A stretch of DNA of 64,000 nucleotides, from assembly GCF_022788655.1 (NCBI RefSeq), contig NZ_CP084951.1:1-64000 (forward strand), in the 5' to 3' direction. The stretch comes from Sulfitobacter indolifex. Its GTDB lineage: Bacteria; Pseudomonadota; Alphaproteobacteria; Rhodobacterales; Rhodobacteraceae. Below, piece after piece: positions 58,467 to 64,000 of the stretch. A program made the translations under genes and the position numbers. The notes under the pieces were generated by a model that was not told the DNA's origin, made no database searches, and was given only the letters and a program-made list of their open reading frames with translations. How positions within the stretch are numbered: position 1 is the stretch's first letter; each line of letters starts with the position of its first letter.

Positions 58467-60301
58467 GTCTTGTCATCCAATGCCAAGAAACCGCCCGTCT
58501 GACGGTGCCAGAGGGCTGCATATAGGCCAGATTTCTGCAAAAGCGCGTCATGGGGGCCTTCTTCGACGATACGCCCCTGATCCAGAACCAAAATTCGGTC
58601 CATTTCAGCAATGGTCGAAAGGCGGTGCGCGATGGCGATGACCGTCTTCCCGGCCATCATCCCATAAAGCGTTTCCTGGATAACCGCCTCTACTTCGCTG
58701 TCGAGTGCGCTGGTCGCCTCATCCAGCAATAGAATGGGCGCGTCCTTCAGGATCACCCGCGCTAAAGTGATGCGTTGCCGTTGCCCACCGGAGAGTTTCA
58801 CCCCCCGCTCACCAACGCGTGCATCATAGCCCGACCTCCCTTCGGGATCGGTCAGATCAAGGATAAACTCATGCGCCTGAGCCTGCTTAGCAGCTGCGAT
58901 CATCTCAGCTTCGCTGGCGTCGGGACGGCCATAGAGAATGTTTTCTCGCACCGACCGATGCAACAAAGAAGAATCTTGCTGCACCACGCCGATATGCCGC
59001 CGCAGACTGTCCTGCCGGACCTGCGAGATGTCTTGTCCATCGATCCGGATTTCGCCTGCTTCGGCGTCATAGAACCGCAGTATCAGCTTCACGAGGGTCG
59101 ATTTGCCCGCGCCAGAGCGGCCAACAAGGCCAATCTTCTCGCCCGGCTGGACAGTGACATCGATACCGTGAACTCCGCCGCTTTCACGTCCGTAATGGTG
59201 GCTTAGCCCTACCATTTCAATCCGGCCTTCGGTAAGTTTTAAGGGCTGTGCATCGCGTCTGTCGGTTAAAGCGAGCGGCTGGGCGATGGTTTCCATCCCT
59301 TCGGCCACAACGCCCAATTCGCGGAAGAAACTCGACAGCGCCCACATGATCCAACCGGTCATTGAGTTGAGCCTCAACGCCAGCGCGGCGGCTGCGGCGA
59401 CGACACCGACACTCGCCTCCCCGCCCATCCAAAGCGCCAGCGCCCAGCCGACTACGCCGACGATCAACATGCCGTTCAGGAAAGTCAGCACCACGTCCAT
59501 GATGGTGAAAATCCGCATTTCGCCCTGAAAGGTGCGCCGGGCTTCCTCAATAGCCTCACCAGCGAAATCCACTTCTAGATCGTGATGCGCGAACATCTTG
59601 ACCGAGTGGATGTTCGTATAGGCATCCACCACCCGCCCGGTCACTTGCGAACGCGCATCCGACGCCGCTTTGGACGCCGGACCGACCCGCTTGATCGTCC
59701 ACGCCACCAAAGCACCATAGAGAAAGAACCACCCCAAAAGCGGCACTAACAAACGGATATCCGATGTAGAAAGCAAGATCGCCGCGCCAATCATATAGGC
59801 AAGCGAGTAGGAGATCGCGTCGAATGCCTGAAACACAACCTCTCCCGCTGCGGGGGGTGTTTGCATGATGCGGTTGGCGATACGTCCGGCGAAATCATTC
59901 TCAAACCAGCCGACAGACTGACGCAACACATGCCGATGGGCCCGCCAGCGGATCAGGGTGCCAAAGTTCGGCAGGATCGCGTTGTTTAGCAGCATGACGT
60001 CAAACGCCTGCACCAAGGGTCGTACAATTAGCACAGCAAGCGCGACGAGGATCAACTCAGTCCCGTAGGTTTCCCACATCTGCGCAGGGTCACTGCCCAG
60101 CAGATCGACCACGCGCCCCATGTAGTAGATCAGACCGATTTCGATCGCAGCCACGAAGATCGCCATCACCCCGGCAAGGACAAAGACCTTTTTGAAGGGC
60201 TGCGCGTAGTCCCATAAAAAGGTCCAAAGCCCCTGCGGGGGATGATCCTTTTCGTGGTACGAAACATAGGGATCAATGAGGTTCTCAAAAAAGCGGAACA
60301 T
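58463..60301 (-). CDS. ABC exporter subunit (fused membrane and ATPase domains), first of a pair
   Basis: This 612-residue half-transporter resembles its neighbour: about six transmembrane helices and an ATPase domain with Walker A GRSGAGKST, signature LSGGQRQRITLARV and Walker B LLLDEATSALDSE. Both start with a short cytoplasmic piece ending before a conserved FLWDYAQPFKKVFVLAG-like segment. The ATG at 60301 is preferred to the ORF start eight codons upstream. Transcription starts here and runs through the second subunit and possibly the RNA methyltransferase. Confidence 0.9.
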   Translation of the reverse strand: MFRFFENLIDPYVSYHEKDHPPQGLWTFLWDYAQPFKKVFVLAGVMAIFVAAIEIGLIYYMGRVVDLLGSDPAQMWETYGTELILVALAVLIVRPLVQAFDVMLLNNAILPNFGTLIRWRAHRHVLRQSVGWFENDFAGRIANRIMQTPPAAGEVVFQAFDAISYSLAYMIGAAILLSTSDIRLLVPLLGWFFLYGALVAWTIKRVGPASKAASDARSQVTGRVVDAYTNIHSVKMFAHHDLEVDFAGEAIEEARRTFQGEMRIFTIMDVVLTFLNGMLIVGVVGWALALWMGGEASVGVVAAAAALALRLNSMTGWIMWALSSFFRELGVVAEGMETIAQPLALTDRRDAQPLKLTEGRIEMVGLSHHYGRESGGVHGIDVTVQPGEKIGLVGRSGAGKSTLVKLILRFYDAEAGEIRIDGQDISQVRQDSLRRHIGVVQQDSSLLHRSVRENILYGRPDASEAEMIAAAKQAQAHEFILDLTDPEGRSGYDARVGERGVKLSGGQRQRITLARVILKDAPILLLDEATSALDSEVEAVIQETLYGMMAGKTVIAIAHRLSTIAEMDRILVLDQGRIVEEGPHDALLQKSGLYAALWHRQTGGFLALDDKT

Positions 60302-60467
60302 GGGGAGACCTTGAAATATAAACAAGCAAAATGACCGACTGCGCCTGGTGGCATAGCCGCAATTGGGTGGTGGTTAAGTTAGCTTAGCTGAACCAGACCC
60401 CGCGGTACATTTCGCACATCCCCCATGACGTGCAGCCTAAATAGCTGAAATTTATCGAAATGTCGAT

Positions 60468-61628
60468 CTAGCTGGATTCGCTTAGCAATTCTGCGCGAGA
60501 CAGGGTGAAACCAGAGGCGATCCAAAGTTGCTCTAACCGGGCAAGCTCACACCCCAATTCCGGACCCTTAAATTTCGGCATCAAATCTTTGGCCGATACG
60601 GGAAACCGCGCTTGTGCCGTGCGACTGATCGTCTCTAACACCGCATTTTCGGGCATCTGCTCTGCCATACATCCCCGCAATAGCGCCGCGGCCTGTGCCA
60701 CTTCTGCCCCATGCCGATACGCAAGCTCTGAGAGTGGCGGTCCCGCAAATCCATGTTCCTGCAGCAACGCGAGCCGCTTCACCTCAACCTTGCTCAGCCG
60801 CAAACGGTCAGTCAGTCCTTCGCCGCCCAACGCAGCCAGACGGACCAGCCAATCTGGGGTAAGACCCAGTGCATGCTCAAAATGAACCAGCATAGATATC
60901 CAGCGGTCATCGCTGCCCGGCAGGAGCACTGGCAAAGCGCCAGTTTGGCGCATTAACGCCAACGCCGGGGCAGGATCAGACGCGCGCAGCAGCTTTCTAA
61001 ATTCCTGCCCCACACGCTCTGCCGAAAGTGTCTCTAACCCGTCCAAATTCGACGCGATTGCGTCGAGTGCATCAGGCTCTGGCCCCACTTGCGGGCTGCC
61101 ATACCAAGCCATGAAACGAAAATAGCGCAGGGTACGCAGATAATCTTCGCGAATACGCTGCTCTGCATTCTCGATAAAGCGCAACCTCCGCGCATGAAGG
61201 TCAGGCAGCCCCCCCAGCGGGTCAAGCACCTGTCCGTCCGGCGTGGCGTAAAGCGCGTTCATTGTGAAATCACGGCGCCGCGCGTCTTCTGCAATATCGG
61301 ATGAGAAGGCAACAACAGCCCGGCGGCCATCCGTCTCGACATCACGGCGAAAAGTGGTGATCTCAAAGGGCTTACCCCCCGCGACAAGCGTCACCGTGCC
61401 ATGATCAATCCCGGTCGGCACGGCCTTGACCCCGGCCGCCCTGGCCAGCGCCATCACCGTTTCAGGGGGGGCGTCCGTGGAGAGATCTACATCGCTGTCC
61501 GGCAGGCCTAGCAGCGCATCACGCACGCAGCCGCCGACAAAATAGATGCGATATCCCCCATCCTGCACGACGCGGCAAACCTGCTGCGCGTCTTCATCAT
61601 GTAACCATCGCGTGTCGGCTGGAATCAT
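60468..61628 (-). CDS. cca: CCA tRNA nucleotidyltransferase / poly(A) polymerase family
   Basis: This family adds CCA to tRNA 3' ends. The 386-residue protein has YFVGGCVRDALLG, then the metal-binding DSDVDLST, FRRDVETDGR, and EDARRRDFTMNALY with RRRDFTMNAL typical of the class II family. The start at 61628 overlaps the Nudix stop (ATGA), which fits this operon; an ATG at 61649 is an alternative. It is the last gene of hslO-Nudix-cca. Confidence 0.9.
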   Translation of the reverse strand: MIPADTRWLHDEDAQQVCRVVQDGGYRIYFVGGCVRDALLGLPDSDVDLSTDAPPETVMALARAAGVKAVPTGIDHGTVTLVAGGKPFEITTFRRDVETDGRRAVVAFSSDIAEDARRRDFTMNALYATPDGQVLDPLGGLPDLHARRLRFIENAEQRIREDYLRTLRYFRFMAWYGSPQVGPEPDALDAIASNLDGLETLSAERVGQEFRKLLRASDPAPALALMRQTGALPVLLPGSDDRWISMLVHFEHALGLTPDWLVRLAALGGEGLTDRLRLSKVEVKRLALLQEHGFAGPPLSELAYRHGAEVAQAAALLRGCMAEQMPENAVLETISRTAQARFPVSAKDLMPKFKGPELGCELARLEQLWIASGFTLSRAELLSESS

Positions 61629-62221
61629 TTGTTCATGCGTGTCGCCCATGCCCGCAACATACGCGCGGTCGCGCCCCAGATGTAATAGGGCCCGTAGGGA
61701 ACGGCATAATAATACCGCCGCTGGCCGCGCCAACGCCGGGAATGGACGATGTAGTTGCTGGGGTTCAGCACATGGTCAAGAGGCACGCGAAACACCTCTT
61801 CGACTTCTCCCGGTTCGGGAACCACCCTGAAGTCCTGAGACACATAGCCGATTACCGGGGTGACACTGAAGCCGGTTACCGTTTCATGCGCAGGCAGCAC
61901 GCCGAGCACGTCCACGATCTCGCTCGGCAGACCGATCTCTTCACGCGCTTCGCGCAGGGCGGCGGCGATCACATCCGCGTCGCCGCCGTCTTGCTTGCCC
62001 CCCGGAAAGGCAATCTGTCCGGGGTGATGTTTCAACGCCGAAGAGCGTTTTGTTAGGATCAGTTCCAGTCGGTTCCCTGTATCGATCACCGGCGCCAGCA
62101 CACCCGCTGGTCGCAAGCTGCGGCCTTCAGGCAAAGTGACCTCTGGGTTCAAGTCAAAGTCAGAGGATTCCACCCCTGTCTGCGCAAGCGCTTCGCGGAA
62201 AGACTGGAACCGGTCGCTCAC
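61625..62221 (-). CDS. Nudix hydrolase, CoA pyrophosphatase-like
   Basis: This 198-residue protein carries the Nudix box GGKQDGGDADVIAAA with REAREEIGL, preceded by LTKRSSALKHHPGQIAFPGGK, which is the UPF0035 pattern of CoA diphosphatases. The chosen GTG at 62221 comes one base after the hslO stop and has AAGG seven bases upstream. The longer reading from 62278 would overlap hslO. Confidence 0.85.
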   Translation of the reverse strand: MSDRFQSFREALAQTGVESSDFDLNPEVTLPEGRSLRPAGVLAPVIDTGNRLELILTKRSSALKHHPGQIAFPGGKQDGGDADVIAAALREAREEIGLPSEIVDVLGVLPAHETVTGFSVTPVIGYVSQDFRVVPEPGEVEEVFRVPLDHVLNPSNYIVHSRRWRGQRRYYYAVPYGPYYIWGATARMLRAWATRMNK

Positions 62222-62222
62222 T

Positions 62223-63197
62223 TTATGCCTTAGCGTCGAAACCGACCGCAGCCGGATCAAGGTCATAGTGCGCACCACAGAACTGGCAATCGGCGGTCAC
62301 TCGGCCATCATCGGTTGTCATCTTTTCGATGTCGCGCGCCGAATAGATCGACAGGCTTTGGCGCACGCGATCTTCTGAACAGGTACAACCAAAACGCACC
62401 GGTTGGGCGTCATAGACCCGCGGTTGTTCCTCGTGAAACAATCGCAACAGCAGGTCGGTCGGTGGCACGCTGGGGCCGATCAGCTCCAAATCCTCAACTG
62501 TGCCGAGCAGAATATTCACACGGTTCCAGTTCTCGGCCTCATCACCCTCAACCAGGTCATCCGCCTTAAGAACATCACCAGTCCCCTCGCCCGATGCAGC
62601 CAATGGCGAGGCTTTGGGCATGTGCTGCAACATGATCCCCCCAGCGCGCCAGTGCTCCGGCTCACCCGGCCCCGACGATTTGCCAAAGCTCAGCGAGAAG
62701 CGGGTCGGCAACTGCTCGGACTGGGCGAAATACGCCTCTGCACAGGATGCCAATGACCCACCGGCCAGCGGCGTGATGCCCTGATAGGGGGTCATGCCCT
62801 GGCCCTGATCGATCATAATGGCGAAATAACCTTCGCCAACCTGTTCAAAGGGCGCATCATCGGTCAACCGGTCTGCGTCATAGCTGGCATAAGCGCGAAT
62901 GCGTGCAGGTTCGCCTTCCTTCGTGGGGCCATAATAGTCGGTTGCGATCATCCGAACGGCACCTTTGGACTGCACCTGCAGCGACAGTTTCCAGCGCAGC
63001 TTGATCGTTTGACCGATCAAAGCGGTCAGCAAGGCCATCTCGGCCACCAAGGCTTCAACCTGCGGCGGGTAGTCGTGCTGCTTCAGAATGCCTTCCAACA
63101 CGCCATCAAGCCGCGCGACGCGGCCGCGCATGTCGACATTATCAAGCTGGAAGGGCAGAACGGTATCGTCCCACGCGATTTTAGTTCCTTGGGTCAT
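62223..63197 (-). CDS. hslO: Redox-regulated chaperone Hsp33
   Basis: Hsp33 is a holdase activated by oxidation of zinc-bound cysteines. The 324-residue protein has the N-terminal chaperone domain and a C-terminal zinc site with C-x-C (FGCTCSED) and C-x2-C (DCQFCGAH). Sequence and length match the family. It begins the operon with the Nudix and cca genes. Confidence 0.93.
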   Translation of the reverse strand: MTQGTKIAWDDTVLPFQLDNVDMRGRVARLDGVLEGILKQHDYPPQVEALVAEMALLTALIGQTIKLRWKLSLQVQSKGAVRMIATDYYGPTKEGEPARIRAYASYDADRLTDDAPFEQVGEGYFAIMIDQGQGMTPYQGITPLAGGSLASCAEAYFAQSEQLPTRFSLSFGKSSGPGEPEHWRAGGIMLQHMPKASPLAASGEGTGDVLKADDLVEGDEAENWNRVNILLGTVEDLELIGPSVPPTDLLLRLFHEEQPRVYDAQPVRFGCTCSEDRVRQSLSIYSARDIEKMTTDDGRVTADCQFCGAHYDLDPAAVGFDAKA

Positions 63198-63273
63198 TGG
63201 GTTTCCTTACCGGGGGCCGCTTGGCATACCGCGTCTATATAGGCGCAGCAACCCATGGAAAAAGGGGCAACAA

Positions 63274-63711
63274 ATGATCCGATGTACAGGCCACGCACCA
63301 CAGCCCGGTCAAACGTATACACCACGCCCCGGTGTCTACGCCATTTTGCCGCTGCAAAGCCGCTTCTTAATGACGCTTGAGATGGGCGATCAAACCGAAG
63401 TGCAGCTGCCCGGTGGCGGCGTTGAGGCCGGTGAATCCCCGCTTCAAGCGCTCCACCGCGAAGTGCTGGAAGAAACCGGTTGGCGTATCGCCCGGCCACG
63501 TCGTCTGGGTGCGTTCCGCCGCTTCACCTATATGAAGGATTACGACCTTTGGGCGCAGAAAATCTGCCATATCTATGTCGCCCACCCCGTACGCCAGATC
63601 GCTGAACCGACCGAGCCGCACCACGCCACATTGGTGCTATCAGCGAGCGAGGCCCTCGCCATCCTCGCGAATGAGGGTGACCGGCTGTTTCTGCAACGTC
63701 ACCTCCGCTAG
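63274..63711 (+). CDS. Nudix hydrolase
   Basis: This 145-residue protein has a Nudix box GGGVEAGESPLQA with REVLEETGW. ATG 63274 has AAAGGGGC upstream; the frame remains open earlier but the N-terminus MIRCTGHAPQPGQTY is a sensible start. The substrate is not identifiable. It is divergent from hslO. Its stop overlaps the minus-strand phosphatase stop by 4 bases. Confidence 0.82.
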   Translation: MIRCTGHAPQPGQTYTPRPGVYAILPLQSRFLMTLEMGDQTEVQLPGGGVEAGESPLQALHREVLEETGWRIARPRRLGAFRRFTYMKDYDLWAQKICHIYVAHPVRQIAEPTEPHHATLVLSASEALAILANEGDRLFLQRHLR

Positions 63712-64000
63712 CTATCGCCAAGGTATTCAAGCAGTATCCCTGAAACATCATCGGGAAAATCGCGCCTGCCTGCGAACTCCGATAGCTTCCAGACCAACGC
63801 GCTCAACAAAGCTGGGCCGCTAAACCGCCGCAACTCATCTAACATGCGCGCCAGCCCATCTTCGCCCAACATCTCCCCCCCCGGATCAGGGCATTCCGTC
63901 ACGCCATCAGATAGGATTAATAACCGATCCCCCGGAGCGAGCTGGAGCTTGTATTGCTCAAATCTTACCCCTGCGAGCAGCCCGACAGGAAAGCCCCCCG
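63708..64000 (-). CDS. C-terminal end of a PP2C/SpoIIE-type serine phosphatase (cut by window edge)
   Basis: Reading in from the window edge, the open frame gives GGFPVGLL, then APGDRLLILSDGVTECPDP, which are the G-x-P-x-G-L and SDGVTE motifs of the RsbU/SpoIIE (PP2C) family. The rest of the protein lies beyond 64000. Related proteins control anti-sigma-factor antagonists in stress responses. The partner cannot be told here. Confidence 0.8.
   Translation of the reverse strand, partial: GGFPVGLLAGVRFEQYKLQLAPGDRLLILSDGVTECPDPGGEMLGEDGLARMLDELRRFSGPALLSALVWKLSEFAGRRDFPDDVSGILLEYLGDS

Overview
The window looks like a stretch of chromosome from an alphaproteobacterium of the Rhodobacteraceae, probably the marine Roseobacter group (Sulfitobacter-like). 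The grounds are the dnaA-dnaN-recF-(LysE)-gyrB order, a monomeric NADP isocitrate dehydrogenase, a DUF5927-type GT14 glycosyltransferase beside sulfotransferase-like and GT2 genes, a small signal-peptide protein beside hemH, GC-rich codon use, and many 4-bp ATGA/GTGA gene overlaps. Base 1 is the A of the dnaA start codon, so the record was probably rotated to dnaA. No phage, transposase, CRISPR array, rRNA or tRNA was seen.

Layout. 1-6912: replication and topology genes (dnaA, dnaN, recF, a LysE-type exporter, gyrB). 7117-10522: a three-gene signalling module with a double-domain KaiC-like ATPase, an HWE histidine kinase with a PAS domain and a receiver-only response regulator. 10849-13038: monomeric icd on the minus strand. 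13201-24117: a minus-strand cell-surface polysaccharide region with a YczE-like membrane protein, a two-part sulfotransferase, a GT14 enzyme, two paralogous GT2-like enzymes, galE, galU, another GT2, kdsB and cysQ. It faces a KpsM-like ABC permease and an SH3 protein on the plus strand. 25715-30553: alkB, dnaK-dnaJ and radC.

30573-36951: a PstS-OmpA fusion, an unrecognised anchored protein, secA and a parvulin. 36955-40624: argJ, mutT, a 40-residue ORF, a lipid-kinase-like protein and a metallophosphoesterase. 40634-45959: the rimP-nusA-ylxR-infB operon on the minus strand. 46112-51045: a short peptide-binding protein, pip, ubiG, marR, a nitrilase, a glutaredoxin and comF. 51060-55259: a methyltransferase-like protein, hemH, a small membrane protein, two L,D-transpeptidases and a CAP lipoprotein. 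55373-64000: an RlmD/TrmA-type RNA methyltransferase, a paired ABC exporter, a cca-Nudix-hslO operon, a second Nudix gene and the C-terminal end of a PP2C/SpoIIE phosphatase cut by the window edge.

Together this is mostly core housekeeping plus one envelope-polysaccharide region. CysQ next to a sulfotransferase makes sense because sulfotransferases release PAP, which CysQ can hydrolyse. GalU and GalE would feed UDP-sugars to the neighbouring glycosyltransferases, and KdsB activates KDO. The least ordinary parts are the KaiC-like/HWE/receiver module with no KaiA or KaiB beside it, the two-part sulfotransferase region, the PstS-OmpA fusion, a tandem double-palindrome element present twice, and a terminator of the infB operon that lies inside the coding end of the convergent gene.
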